The position numbers and the translations under genes were made by a program. This document shows, piece after piece, positions 26,834-35,908 of a stretch of 64,000 nt of DNA. Source of the DNA: Burkholderiales bacterium (lineage in GTDB: Bacteria > Pseudomonadota > Gammaproteobacteria > Burkholderiales > Nitrosomonadaceae); contig JACKLV010000010.1 in the NCBI GenBank assembly GCA_024235755.1, positions 62,001-126,000 on the forward strand, written 5' to 3'. The notes beneath the pieces were generated by a model. It was not told the DNA's origin, did not search any database, and saw nothing but the letters and a program-made list of their open reading frames with translations. Each line of letters begins with the position of its first letter. The first letter of the stretch is position 1.

Positions 26834-28609
26834 ATGAATGCTGCATCAAAAAATACTCACCGACAGCAAGCAATTAAAATGGCGTTCGCTTTTGTCACGC
26901 CATATAAACGGCAAATTGTATATAGTCTGACCGCTTTGCTGTTTACTGCGGCAATTACATTGTCAATTGGACAGGGCATTCGACTGTTGATTGATCAGGG
27001 TTTTGCAACCCAGTCAAAAGATTTATTGGGCCAGTATGTGTTGGTTTTTTTATGTCTGGTTTGCGCATTGGCTGTGGGTACATTTACCCGTTATTATTGG
27101 GTTACCTGGCTCGGTGAGCGCGTTATTGCAGATATCCGCTGCAAGGTATTCAATCATCTAATTCATTTGCATCCTGGTTTCTTTGAAAACAACCGTGGGC
27201 TGGAAATTCAGTCACGCTTGACGGCGGATATGACGTTGCTGCAATCGGTGATTGGCTCGTCAATCTCTTTTGCACTGCGCAATTTGATTATGATGGTCGG
27301 CGGCATAATCTGGTTGTTTATCACTAACGCAAAACTTACAGCAATTGTAATAGTCTGCGTCCCATTGGTGGTTGCGCCCATATTGATTTTTGGGCGCAGA
27401 GTCCGTGGTTTATCGAGAAAAAGCCAGGACAAAGTGGCCGCTGTCGGCGCCTATGTCGGGGAGATTCTCGGCCAGATAAAAACGGTACAGGCCTATAACC
27501 ACCAGCCTATTGATCAGCGTAAATTTCACGATTATGTCGAAGAAGCATTTTCCGTTGCGAAGCATCGGACTATACAGCGTGCCTTATTGGTAACAATGGT
27601 GATAATACTGGTATTGGGTGCTGTTGGTGTCATGCTTTGGGTTGGTGGTATCGATGTAATCGAAGGCCGTATCAGCGGCGGGGAGCTGGCCGCATTTGTT
27701 TTTTACAGTGTAATCGTTGGTTCGGCGGTCGCCTCGATATCCGAAGTTATCGGGGAATTGCAGCGTGCGGCTGGCGCGGCAGAGCGAACTATGGAGTTGC
27801 TGCGTGCACGCAATGAAATTACATCACCGCAAACAATACAATTACTTCCCAAGGTTTCGGGCAATATCGAAATTGATCGGATTTCTTTTGCGTATGCGTC
27901 GCGCCAGAAAACACCGGCAATCGACATGCTGTCACTACGCATTCGTGCAGGTGAAACGCTAGCGCTAGTAGGACCATCGGGTGCTGGAAAATCAACACTG
28001 TTTGATTTGTTGCTTCGTTTTTTTGACTGCCAGACCGGGTGCATCAGGCTAGAAGGCATTGATATACGACAGCTTGATCTTTTTGTCTTGCGGCGTTGTT
28101 TTGCACTGGTATCGCAAAATCCTGCGCTGTTTTACGGCACAATATTTGAAAATCTGCAATACGGTGAACCAAATGCAGCGCAAGAGCGCATCGAGACAGC
28201 CGCCAAAGCTGCATATGCGCATGAATTTATCATGGAACTACCGCAGGGATACCAGACAAAAATCGGTGATTTGGGGCATGGATTGTCGGGCGGTCAAAAA
28301 CAAAGACTGGCAATAGCGCGTGCAATACTGGCCGATGCGCCTATTTTGCTGCTGGATGAAGCAACCAGTGCGCTGGATGCACAAAGCGAGTTTTGGGTAC
28401 AGCAAGCTCTCAAGCGGTTGATGGTCAATCGCACAACGCTGGTTATTGCGCATCGATTGTCAACTGTGCAATCAGCCGACCGGATTGCAGTCCTTAACCG
28501 AGGTCGACTGGAGGCTTTGGGTACGCACGCTGAGTTAATCGCAACCAATCATTTATATACGCAGCTGGCGGCTTTGCAATTTCAGACAATAAAGCAGGAA
28601 GCTGTGTGA
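26834..28609 (+). CDS. ABC exporter, fused permease and ATPase
   Basis: This is a type-I half-exporter (MsbA/LmrA-like) that should act as a homodimer in the inner membrane. Six hydrophobic helices lie in residues 25-310. The nucleotide-binding domain has Walker A GPSGAGKST at 380-388, the Q-loop in VSQNPALFYG, the signature LSGGQ at 484-488, Walker B ILLLDE near 505-509 and the switch histidine in IAHRLSTVQ. All catalytic elements are present. The length of 591 residues is usual. Substrate cannot be inferred. It follows the ppiC terminator and precedes the atp operon promoter. A link to the hydroxylase-GH3-epimerase operon as product exporter is possible but unproven. Confidence 0.9.
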   Translation: MNAASKNTHRQQAIKMAFAFVTPYKRQIVYSLTALLFTAAITLSIGQGIRLLIDQGFATQSKDLLGQYVLVFLCLVCALAVGTFTRYYWVTWLGERVIADIRCKVFNHLIHLHPGFFENNRGLEIQSRLTADMTLLQSVIGSSISFALRNLIMMVGGIIWLFITNAKLTAIVIVCVPLVVAPILIFGRRVRGLSRKSQDKVAAVGAYVGEILGQIKTVQAYNHQPIDQRKFHDYVEEAFSVAKHRTIQRALLVTMVIILVLGAVGVMLWVGGIDVIEGRISGGELAAFVFYSVIVGSAVASISEVIGELQRAAGAAERTMELLRARNEITSPQTIQLLPKVSGNIEIDRISFAYASRQKTPAIDMLSLRIRAGETLALVGPSGAGKSTLFDLLLRFFDCQTGCIRLEGIDIRQLDLFVLRRCFALVSQNPALFYGTIFENLQYGEPNAAQERIETAAKAAYAHEFIMELPQGYQTKIGDLGHGLSGGQKQRLAIARAILADAPILLLDEATSALDAQSEFWVQQALKRLMVNRTTLVIAHRLSTVQSADRIAVLNRGRLEALGTHAELIATNHLYTQLAALQFQTIKQEAV

Positions 28610-28705
28610 AATGTGGGTTTGAAGGCATGGAGATTGTCGTTAAATTGCCATAAAAACTCAATCAGTTGAAACGGATTGAATCTTGTTTTGTTCATAATTT
28701 TTACA

Positions 28706-28734
28706 TTGACTGAAACTGTAGATCAGTATAGAAT
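28706..28734 (+). promoter_or_regulatory. Probable sigma-70 promoter of the atp operon
   Basis: TTGACT at 28706-28711 and TAGAAT at 28729-28734 are each one mismatch from consensus and are separated by 17 bp. They lie 55 bp before the atpI start, in an otherwise empty intergenic gap. Confidence 0.7.
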
Positions 28735-28788
28735 CCCGCTTTTTTTAAGCGTAGAGAAGATTATAAGGTCTCGTTCCAGGATAGACAG

Positions 28789-29181
28789 ATGGCATCTTGG
28801 ATAACACTTAAACCGCTTGTGATTGTTCTGCGCTGGCAGTTGTTAATTACAATTGTCGTGACTGGTGCATTGGCACTGCTAATGGATTCGCAATATGCAG
28901 TATCGGCGTTTCTCGGAGGAATGGTCAGTATTATCTCCTCAACGGCATTTGCAATAATTGTTTCACGCCATAAGGGCTACACAGCTGGTGGGACAATCAG
29001 AACTGCGCTAAGAGCAGAAGCCGTAAAAATTATTTTAACTATTGGCTTGCTGTGGATAGTGTTTAAGACATATGACGATCTAAAAGCATTTGCATTCATT
29101 GGCACTTTTATTTTAACGGTGATTACGCACAGCCTGGCATTGTTTGTGTCAGACGATAAAAATACAAATCACGTCAATTAA
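28789..29181 (+). CDS. atpI: ATP synthase subunit I
   Basis: AtpI is a small hydrophobic protein that helps assemble the c-ring of the F-type ATP synthase. The 130-residue product has about four membrane helices (VLRWQLLITIVVTGALALLM, YAVSAFLGGMVSIISSTAFA, VKIILTIGLLWIVF and a last one ending HSLALFV). Sequence conservation in this family is poor; the call rests on its place as first gene of a complete atpIBEFHAGDC operon, 38 bp before atpB, and on hydrophobicity. Confidence 0.88.
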   Translation: MASWITLKPLVIVLRWQLLITIVVTGALALLMDSQYAVSAFLGGMVSIISSTAFAIIVSRHKGYTAGGTIRTALRAEAVKIILTIGLLWIVFKTYDDLKAFAFIGTFILTVITHSLALFVSDDKNTNHVN

Positions 29182-29219
29182 AACTGAGAATCCTTACCAT
29201 ATAACATAACAGGTTGCGC

Positions 29220-30029
29220 ATGGCAGCAGATACAGAGCTTACCCCAACGAAATATATTGATCATCATTTGACGCACATGATCGTGCAAGTCAATGAAGGC
29301 GCATTCTGGGCATTGCACATAGATACTCTGGTAACATCAATACTTCTTGGCATCCTGGGGCTCGGGTCTGTATGGCTCGTTGTGCGCAAGGCAACACCCG
29401 GTGTGCCGAGCAAGCGCCAGGCGTTTGTTGAATTAATGATTGAGTTTATAGACAACGAAGTAAAAAATACGTTCCATGGAAACAGGCATGTGTTTGTTGC
29501 GCCTACCGCGTTGACAATTTTTATCTGGGTGCTATTGATGAACACCATGGATATTATGCCAATCGATATCACGGCATGGGTCACGGAAAATGTATTTGGC
29601 TTGCATTACTGGAAGATTGTGCCTACGACAGATGTCAATACAACATTTGCACTGGCGTTGTCCATATGGTTTTTAATGATTTTCTTCAGTGTAAAGGTTA
29701 AGGGGCTCGGCGGATGGATGTACGAATTGTTTTGTACACCTTTCGGGAAGAATCCATTGTTATGGATCTTGAACTTACTCTTTAATTTCATTGAATATGT
29801 ATCCAAGCCGCTCTCGCATTCACTGCGTTTATTCGGAAATATTTACGCAGGGGAAATCATTTTCTTGTTACTTGGCATGTGGGCAGCGACAGGTGTGGCA
29901 GGCGCGTTTTTTGGTGCGATACTCGGTGCGGGCTGGGCAATCTTCCATATTTTGATTGTAACTTTGCAGGCATTTATTTTCATGATGCTTGCAGTGGTTT
30001 ATATTTCGATGGCGCATGAGTCTCACTAA
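29220..30029 (+). CDS. atpB: F-type ATP synthase subunit a
   Basis: Subunit a forms the proton half-channels next to the c-ring. I choose the ATG at 29220 (269 residues), with AACAGG ahead of it, over a TTG two codons upstream. The essential Arg lies in KPLSHSLRLFGNIYAGEI near residue 205, and the next helices carry the conserved ILIVTLQAFIFMMLAVVYI at the C-terminus. The family segment TPFGKNPLLWILNLLFNFIEYVSKP is intact. Second gene of the operon. Confidence 0.96.
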   Translation: MAADTELTPTKYIDHHLTHMIVQVNEGAFWALHIDTLVTSILLGILGLGSVWLVVRKATPGVPSKRQAFVELMIEFIDNEVKNTFHGNRHVFVAPTALTIFIWVLLMNTMDIMPIDITAWVTENVFGLHYWKIVPTTDVNTTFALALSIWFLMIFFSVKVKGLGGWMYELFCTPFGKNPLLWILNLLFNFIEYVSKPLSHSLRLFGNIYAGEIIFLLLGMWAATGVAGAFFGAILGAGWAIFHILIVTLQAFIFMMLAVVYISMAHESH

Positions 30030-30078
30030 CTAAAAGTTTTTTATTACAGAATCTTTAATCAAAACTAAAGGAAAAGGC

Positions 30079-30351
30079 ATGGAGAATATAGAGTATTTGG
30101 CATTGATTCAAGCATATACCGGAATAGGTATTGGTCTGATGATTGGATTGGGAGCAGCTGGTGCTTGTATTGGTGTGGGCGTGATGTGTAGCCGTTTTCT
30201 GGAAGGTGCAGCGCGCCAGCCTGAAATGATTCCGATACTGCAAGGTAAAGTGTTTCTGCTGCTCGGTCTGACTGATGCGTCTTTTATTATCGCGGTTGGT
30301 TTGGCAATGTTGTTTGCATTTGGTAATCCATTGTTGGCAGTTATTCAATAA
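30079..30351 (+). CDS. atpE: F-type ATP synthase subunit c
   Basis: This is the proteolipid that forms the rotor ring. The 90-residue product is a two-helix hairpin: a first helix rich in Gly and Ala (GIGIGLMIGLGAAGACIGVG), the polar loop ARQPEM, and a second helix with the ion-binding carboxylate Asp in LLGLTDASFIIAVGLAM. No sodium-specific Gln/Thr set is seen beyond the usual helix, so proton coupling is likely. It is slightly longer than the 79-residue E. coli protein. AAAGGAAAA precedes the start. Confidence 0.96.
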   Translation: MENIEYLALIQAYTGIGIGLMIGLGAAGACIGVGVMCSRFLEGAARQPEMIPILQGKVFLLLGLTDASFIIAVGLAMLFAFGNPLLAVIQ

Positions 30352-30384
30352 ATCAATTTTGTTTAGAACCAATATGGGTTGGTC

Positions 30385-30858
30385 ATGAATATTAACTTTA
30401 CATTAATTTCTCAGGCACTTGCATTTTCAACATTCATCTGGTTTACCGTTAAGTTTGTCTGGCCACCATTGTTAAAAGCAATTGAAGAGCGTCAAAAAAC
30501 GATTGCAGATGGTCTCGCGGCTGGAGAACGTGGCCGTCATGAACTGGAGCTGGCTAGCCAGCGTTCATCAGAAATTCTAAAAGATGCCAAGCAACAGGCG
30601 ACTGAGATTATTCAACAAGCTGAAAAGCGAGCAACTGAAATCGTTGAAGAATCTAAAAATGTAGCCAAGCAGGAAGGTGAAAGAATCATTGCCGGCGCTA
30701 AGGCAGAGATAGATCACGAAATCTTTAGTGCTAAAGAAGCGCTAAGACAACACGCTGCTGAACTGGCAATTGCGGGTGCATCGAAAATTCTGCGCAAGGA
30801 GGTCGATGCAAAAGCGCATGCAGATTTGCTTGCATCAATTGAGGAAGATTTAAAATAA
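30385..30858 (+). CDS. atpF: F-type ATP synthase subunit b
   Basis: Subunit b forms the peripheral stalk linking F0 to F1. The real start is ATG 30385 (157 residues), two codons after a TTG, preceded by a TGGGTTGG stretch. A single N-terminal membrane helix (ISQALAFSTFIWFTVKFVWPP) is followed by a long charged coiled coil (ERGRHELELASQRSSEILKDAKQ onward). The stop TAA overlaps the atpH ATG by one base (TAATG), indicating coupled translation. Confidence 0.95.
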   Translation: MNINFTLISQALAFSTFIWFTVKFVWPPLLKAIEERQKTIADGLAAGERGRHELELASQRSSEILKDAKQQATEIIQQAEKRATEIVEESKNVAKQEGERIIAGAKAEIDHEIFSAKEALRQHAAELAIAGASKILRKEVDAKAHADLLASIEEDLK

Positions 30859-31394
30859 TGGCAGAAGCAGTAACGGTTGCACGGCCCTATGCTGAAGCAG
30901 TCTACAAGCTGGCGGTTGCTAAAAATAATTTAACAGAATGGTCGTCCATGTTGCAAGATGCGACAGTTATCTCACAACATGAGCAAGTCAAGGCACTGAT
31001 TGGTAATCCGGTGGTTTCCGCAAAGCAGCTTGGTGAATTGTTGCTTGAAATCGGTAAATCCAGGTTTAACCAGGAAGGGCGAAATTTTCTGTTAATGCTG
31101 GCGGAAAATAATAGAGTCAATGTTTTGCCACAAATCAGTCAACTTTTTGAACATCTGAAATCGCAGCATGAAGGTGTGCTAGAAGCGATCATCGTTTCTG
31201 CTTTTGAAATAAACAGTGGACAGTTAAAAAAATTGGTTGCAAGTCTCGAGCATAAATTCAACCGTAAAATCGATGCCAAAGTCCAGGTGAATCCGGAGTT
31301 AATTGGCGGTGTTATAGTTGAAGTTGGCGATGAAATATTTGATGCTTCCATTCGCGGTAAACTACAGGCAATGGCTAGTGCCCTTAAAAGCTAG
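30858..31394 (+). CDS. atpH: F-type ATP synthase subunit delta
   Basis: Delta caps the alpha3-beta3 head and binds subunit b. The 178-residue protein begins TVARPYAEAVYKLAVAK, the standard family start, and has the C-terminal block LIGGVIVEVGDEIFDASIRGKL, which identifies delta. It overlaps atpF by one base and ends 13 bp before atpA, where AGGAG provides the next ribosome site. Confidence 0.96.
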   Translation: MAEAVTVARPYAEAVYKLAVAKNNLTEWSSMLQDATVISQHEQVKALIGNPVVSAKQLGELLLEIGKSRFNQEGRNFLLMLAENNRVNVLPQISQLFEHLKSQHEGVLEAIIVSAFEINSGQLKKLVASLEHKFNRKIDAKVQVNPELIGGVIVEVGDEIFDASIRGKLQAMASALKS

Positions 31395-31407
31395 GAGTTA
31401 AAAAGAA

Positions 31408-32949
31408 ATGCAGTTAAATCCATCCGAAATCAGTGAACTGATTAAAAATAGGATTGAAGGACTTGCTGAAACAGCAGAAGTTCGTACGCAGGGAACAATT
31501 GTTTCGGTAACCGACGGTATCGTTCGAATACACGGATTATCGGACGTTATGCAAGGTGAGATGCTAGAGTTCCCGGGTAATACCTTTGGTTTGGCGCTTA
31601 ATCTGGAGCGAGATTCGGTTGGTGCGGTAATCATGGGAGCGTATGAGCATATTTCTGAAGGGGACACGGTTAAGTGTACCGGAAGAATTCTGGAGGTTCC
31701 CGTAGGAGAAGGTATGCTCGGGCGCGTTGTAAATGCGCTTGGACAACCGATTGATGGCAAGGGTCCCATTACTTCTGAAAAATCAGAACCTATTGAAAAA
31801 ATCGCCCCTGGCGTTGTCTGGCGTAAGTCCGTGGACCAGCCTGTTCAAACGGGCTTGAAATCAGTGGATTCAATGGTGCCAATTGGGCGAGGTCAGCGCG
31901 AATTAATTATTGGTGATCGTCAAACAGGTAAAACAGCCGTAGCGATTGATGCGATCATTAACCAAAAAGGCCAGAACATGCTTTGCATTTATGTAGCTAT
32001 TGGCCAAAAAGCATCGTCAATTGCAAATGTGGTTCGTAAACTCGAAGAACATGGCGCTATGGAGTATACAATTGTGGTTGCTGCTACGGCATCAGAGTCG
32101 GCAGCTATGCAATTCATCGCACCCTATTCCGGCTGTACGATGGGAGAATACTTCCGAGATACCGGGCGTGACGCACTAATTGTTTATGATGATTTGACCA
32201 AACAAGCTTGGGCATATCGACAAATTTCGTTGCTGTTAAGAAGACCGCCTGGACGCGAGGCATATCCTGGCGATGTCTTCTACTTACACTCACGATTATT
32301 GGAAAGAGCCGCAAGGGTAAGTGTCGACTATGTTGAAAAAGAAACAAACGGTGCTGTAAAAGGACAAACAGGCTCATTAACGGCCCTGCCGATTATTGAA
32401 ACACAGGCTGGTGACGTAACCGCTTTTGTACCTACCAATGTTATTTCAATTACTGACGGCCAGATCTTTTTGGAGACCGATTTGTTCAATGCGGGCATTC
32501 GGCCTGCAATTAACGCAGGGGTTTCTGTTTCGCGTGTAGGTGGTGCGGCACAAACAAAAGTTATTAAAAAACTGGGTGGCGGTATTCGTCTTGCGCTCGC
32601 ACAATACCGTGAATTGGCTGCGTTTGCACAATTCGCGTCTGATTTGGATGAAGCAACCCGGAAACAACTTGATCGCGGTAAAATGGCTACTGAACTGATG
32701 AAGCAGCCTCAGTATGCCACACTAAGTGTTTCTGAAATGGCATTAACCTTGTTTGCAATTAACAATGGTTATTATGATGATGTCGAAGTAAATCGCGCGC
32801 TTGCGTTTGAGTCTGCTTTGAAAAGCTATATACGCGGACAGCACGGATCAATTTTGGAAAAAATTGAAAGTACCAAAGAACTTGACGCGGAAACAGAAAA
32901 GCTATTAGTGGCTGCAATAGAAGAATTCAAGAAAAACGGAACCTATTAA
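31408..32949 (+). CDS. atpA: F-type ATP synthase subunit alpha
   Basis: Alpha is the regulatory nucleotide-binding subunit of the catalytic head. The 513-residue product has Walker A GDRQTGKT near residue 170, the following AIDAIINQKGQNMLCIYVAIGQKAS, and the alpha/beta signature PAINAGVSVSRVGGAAQ near residue 365. The arginine finger is in the same stretch (SVSRVGG). Length and all motifs match the proteobacterial protein. Confidence 0.98.
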   Translation: MQLNPSEISELIKNRIEGLAETAEVRTQGTIVSVTDGIVRIHGLSDVMQGEMLEFPGNTFGLALNLERDSVGAVIMGAYEHISEGDTVKCTGRILEVPVGEGMLGRVVNALGQPIDGKGPITSEKSEPIEKIAPGVVWRKSVDQPVQTGLKSVDSMVPIGRGQRELIIGDRQTGKTAVAIDAIINQKGQNMLCIYVAIGQKASSIANVVRKLEEHGAMEYTIVVAATASESAAMQFIAPYSGCTMGEYFRDTGRDALIVYDDLTKQAWAYRQISLLLRRPPGREAYPGDVFYLHSRLLERAARVSVDYVEKETNGAVKGQTGSLTALPIIETQAGDVTAFVPTNVISITDGQIFLETDLFNAGIRPAINAGVSVSRVGGAAQTKVIKKLGGGIRLALAQYRELAAFAQFASDLDEATRKQLDRGKMATELMKQPQYATLSVSEMALTLFAINNGYYDDVEVNRALAFESALKSYIRGQHGSILEKIESTKELDAETEKLLVAAIEEFKKNGTY

Positions 32950-32952
32950 GCA

Positions 32953-33840
32953 ATGTCAGGCAGCAGAGAAATACGCAACAAAATCAAAAGCGTAAAGAAC
33001 ACGCAGAAAATTACGCGAGCTATGGAAATGGTTGCTGCATCTAAAATGCGTAAAGCGCAAGATCGTATGAAAAAAGCCAGACCGTATGGTGAAAAAATAC
33101 GAAATGTTGCAGCACATATGAGCCGGGCAAATACCGAGTATCGTCATCCTTTTTTGATTGAGCGGGATACCGTTAAACGGGTTGGCATCATCGTAATAAC
33201 CTCTGATAAAGGCTTGTGTGGCGGATTGAATACTAACGTACTGAGGCGTGTTCTGGGTGAAATAAAAACATGGCAGTCCGAAGGCGAAGAAGTAGAAGTT
33301 AGTTGTATTGGCAGTAAAGGCCTAGGTTTTATGAACAGACTCAAAGCCAATGTAATTTCTCAGGTTGTCGGACTGGGCGATACGCCGGATATGGAAAAGT
33401 TGATTGGAGCTGTAAAAGTCGTTTTGGATGGTTATACTGAAGATCGCTTTGATCGCGTCTATATTTTCTATAATCGTTTTGTAAATACCATGAAGCAGGA
33501 ACCTGTCATGGAGAAACTGCTGCCGCTCAGTGACGAGAAAATGAAATCTGACGCAGAAAGTGAAAAAAATGCTTCAAATCCCGGCTGGGATTATATTTAT
33601 GAACCTGAAGCGAAACCGGTAATAGATGATATTATGGTGCGTTATGTAGAGGCTTTGATTTATCAAGCGGTTACAGAAAATATGGCGTCTGAGCAATCAG
33701 CGAGGATGGTTGCGATGAAAGCGGCTTCTGATAATGCGGGTAATGTTATCGATGAGTTAACACTTGTGTATAACAAATCCCGGCAGGCGGCTATTACCAA
33801 AGAGTTGTCGGAAATTGTTAGCGGCGCAGCAGCTGTTTAA
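32953..33840 (+). CDS. atpG: F-type ATP synthase subunit gamma
   Basis: Gamma is the central rotor shaft. The 295-residue protein has the N-terminal coiled coil GSREIRNKIKSVKNTQKITRAMEMVAASKM and the C-terminal ASEQSARMVAMKAASDNAGNVIDELTLVYNKSRQAAIT, the two helices that pass through the head. The central alpha/beta domain has ITSDKGLCGGLN. It starts 3 bp after the atpA stop. Confidence 0.97.
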   Translation: MSGSREIRNKIKSVKNTQKITRAMEMVAASKMRKAQDRMKKARPYGEKIRNVAAHMSRANTEYRHPFLIERDTVKRVGIIVITSDKGLCGGLNTNVLRRVLGEIKTWQSEGEEVEVSCIGSKGLGFMNRLKANVISQVVGLGDTPDMEKLIGAVKVVLDGYTEDRFDRVYIFYNRFVNTMKQEPVMEKLLPLSDEKMKSDAESEKNASNPGWDYIYEPEAKPVIDDIMVRYVEALIYQAVTENMASEQSARMVAMKAASDNAGNVIDELTLVYNKSRQAAITKELSEIVSGAAAV

Positions 33841-33864
33841 ATATAAAGTATTTAGGATAAAACA

Positions 33865-35244
33865 ATGAGTCAAGGAAAAATTGTACAGTGTATTGGTGCG
33901 GTGGTTGACGTGGAATTTGATCGTGAATCCATTCCTAAAGTAAATGATGCATTGATTATGGAGGGTTCTGAACTGACTTTGGAAGTCCAGCAACAACTGG
34001 GTGATGGTGTAGTACGCACAATTGCACTGGGTTCTTCTGACGGTTTGCGACGCGGCATGACAGTTACAAATACCGGAGCGGAAATAAATGTGCCGGTTGG
34101 TCCTAAAACGCTTGGTCGAATTATGGATGTACTAGGTCGACCTATCGATGAAATGGGTGAGATCGGGTCTGAGCAAACAATGTCTATCCATCGCCAGGCA
34201 CCAGCGTTTGATGAATTATCAGCATCAACAGAATTACTTGAGACGGGCATTAAAGTGATTGATTTGATTTGTCCGTTTGCTAAAGGTGGTAAAGTCGGTC
34301 TGTTTGGCGGTGCTGGTGTCGGAAAGACGGTCAATATGATGGAGTTGATTCGCAACATCGCCATTGAGCATAGTGGTTATTCTGTGTTTGCGGGAGTCGG
34401 CGAACGTACGCGTGAAGGTAATGACTTCTATCATGAAATGAAGGACTCGAACGTACTTGATAAGGTTGCACTGGTTTATGGTCAGATGAATGAGCCGCCA
34501 GGGAACAGATTGCGCGTTGCGCTGACCGGATTGACAATGGCTGAAGCGTTTCGTGATGAGGGCCGTGACGTACTGTTTTTCGTTGATAATATTTACCGTT
34601 ATACATTAGCCGGCACCGAGGTTTCGGCCTTATTGGGTCGTATGCCTTCAGCTGTGGGTTATCAACCGACTCTTGCAGAGGAAATGGGACGTCTGCAGGA
34701 ACGTATTACATCAACCAAAACGGGATCAATTACTTCAATTCAGGCTGTGTATGTGCCTGCGGATGACTTGACCGATCCATCCCCGGCAACAACTTTTGGA
34801 CACTTGGATGCAACGGTTGTATTATCACGTGATATTGCATCGTTGGGTATTTATCCTGCTGTGGATCCGCTGGACTCGACTTCAAGACAATTGGATCCTC
34901 TGGTTGTTGGTGAAGATCACTATAACACCGCACGTGAAGTACAGCAGACATTACAGCGATATAAAGAATTAAGAGACATTATCGCAATTCTTGGTATGGA
35001 CGAATTGTCAGCGGAAGATAAACTGGCAGTTAGCCGAGCGCGTAAAATTCAACGATTTTTATCGCAGCCATTTAACGTGGCCGAAGTCTTTACCGGTAGT
35101 CCGGGTAAATATGTACCATTAAAAGAAACGATTAAAGGTTTTAAAGGTATTGTAACCGGTGAATATGATGATCTGCCAGAACAGGCGTTCTACATGGTCG
35201 GCGGAATCGAAGAGGCTGTAGAAAAAGCCAAAAGCATTCAATAA
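33865..35244 (+). CDS. atpD: F-type ATP synthase subunit beta
   Basis: Beta contains the catalytic sites. Walker A GGAGVGKT lies near residue 150, the catalytic glutamate in GVGERTREGNDFYHEM, and the Walker B aspartate in DVLFFVDNIYRYTLAGTEVSALLGRMPSAVGYQPTL. The 459-residue length is typical. The usual text in this motif is FVDNIYRFT; here the Phe after Arg is Tyr, a conservative change. 24 bp separate it from atpG. Confidence 0.98.
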   Translation: MSQGKIVQCIGAVVDVEFDRESIPKVNDALIMEGSELTLEVQQQLGDGVVRTIALGSSDGLRRGMTVTNTGAEINVPVGPKTLGRIMDVLGRPIDEMGEIGSEQTMSIHRQAPAFDELSASTELLETGIKVIDLICPFAKGGKVGLFGGAGVGKTVNMMELIRNIAIEHSGYSVFAGVGERTREGNDFYHEMKDSNVLDKVALVYGQMNEPPGNRLRVALTGLTMAEAFRDEGRDVLFFVDNIYRYTLAGTEVSALLGRMPSAVGYQPTLAEEMGRLQERITSTKTGSITSIQAVYVPADDLTDPSPATTFGHLDATVVLSRDIASLGIYPAVDPLDSTSRQLDPLVVGEDHYNTAREVQQTLQRYKELRDIIAILGMDELSAEDKLAVSRARKIQRFLSQPFNVAEVFTGSPGKYVPLKETIKGFKGIVTGEYDDLPEQAFYMVGGIEEAVEKAKSIQ

Positions 35245-35256
35245 CGAGTAAAGCAA

Positions 35257-35679
35257 ATGGGTACAGTTTTTCATCTAGATATTGTCAGTGCTGAAGAATC
35301 GATTTATTCCGGTCCTGTAGAGTTTTTGGTTGCTCCTGCGCTTATGGGCGAACTGGGCATTTACCCACGTCATACTCCGTTATTGACGAAAATCAAGTCG
35401 GGAATGGTGCGAATCAAAGCACAGTTAAAAGAAGAAGAAATGGTGTATGTATCAGGTGGGATGCTTGAAGTGCAACCGGATGTGGTTACAATACTCGCCG
35501 ATACTGCAATCCGTAGCCATGATCTCGATGAAGCAAAAGCAATAGACGCGAAACGTGCTGCTGAAGATGCCATGAAGGATCGCGCTTCAGAGCTGGATTA
35601 TGCGCGTGCACAAGCAGAATTGATGGAAGCAGTCGCACAACTGGCTGCAATTGAGAAATTAAGAAAACGCAGACATTAG
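35257..35679 (+). CDS. atpC: F-type ATP synthase subunit epsilon
   Basis: Epsilon is the rotor's inhibitory foot. The 140-residue protein has the beta-sandwich start FHLDIVSAEESIYSGPVEFLVAPALMGELGIYPRHTPLLT, then YVSGGMLEVQPDVVTILADTA, and a C-terminal helical hairpin rich in Ala and Glu. It is the last gene of the operon; a perfect terminator follows 23 bp later. Confidence 0.96.
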   Translation: MGTVFHLDIVSAEESIYSGPVEFLVAPALMGELGIYPRHTPLLTKIKSGMVRIKAQLKEEEMVYVSGGMLEVQPDVVTILADTAIRSHDLDEAKAIDAKRAAEDAMKDRASELDYARAQAELMEAVAQLAAIEKLRKRRH

Positions 35680-35702
35680 TACAATATCTGTCAATCTACA
35701 GT

Positions 35703-35731
35703 AAGGCGACAATATAGTCGCCTTTTTTTTT
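35703..35731 (+). terminator. Intrinsic terminator of the atp operon
   Basis: AAGGCGAC pairs with GTCGCCTT around AATATA and is followed by an uninterrupted T-tract. It is a textbook rho-independent terminator just after atpC. Confidence 0.95.
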
Positions 35732-35908
35732 ACTTGAATACACGCGAAATTGAAAATTTAAACAGTATTCCAGGTAAAAACTTTATTTCATCTCTTATAA
35801 TATATAACAACCCGCTTTAGCAGGTGCAGTCTAGATTTGTGGAGCAACTTCACTATTCTAATCCGTCGGTTCTGATAATTCTCGGCTTTAAAAGGAGAGT
35901 ACTTTAAG

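Noticed and set aside
35796..35801. TATAAT as glmU promoter
   Set aside because: A perfect -10 hexamer but no recognisable -35 at 16-18 bp, so not listed as a feature.
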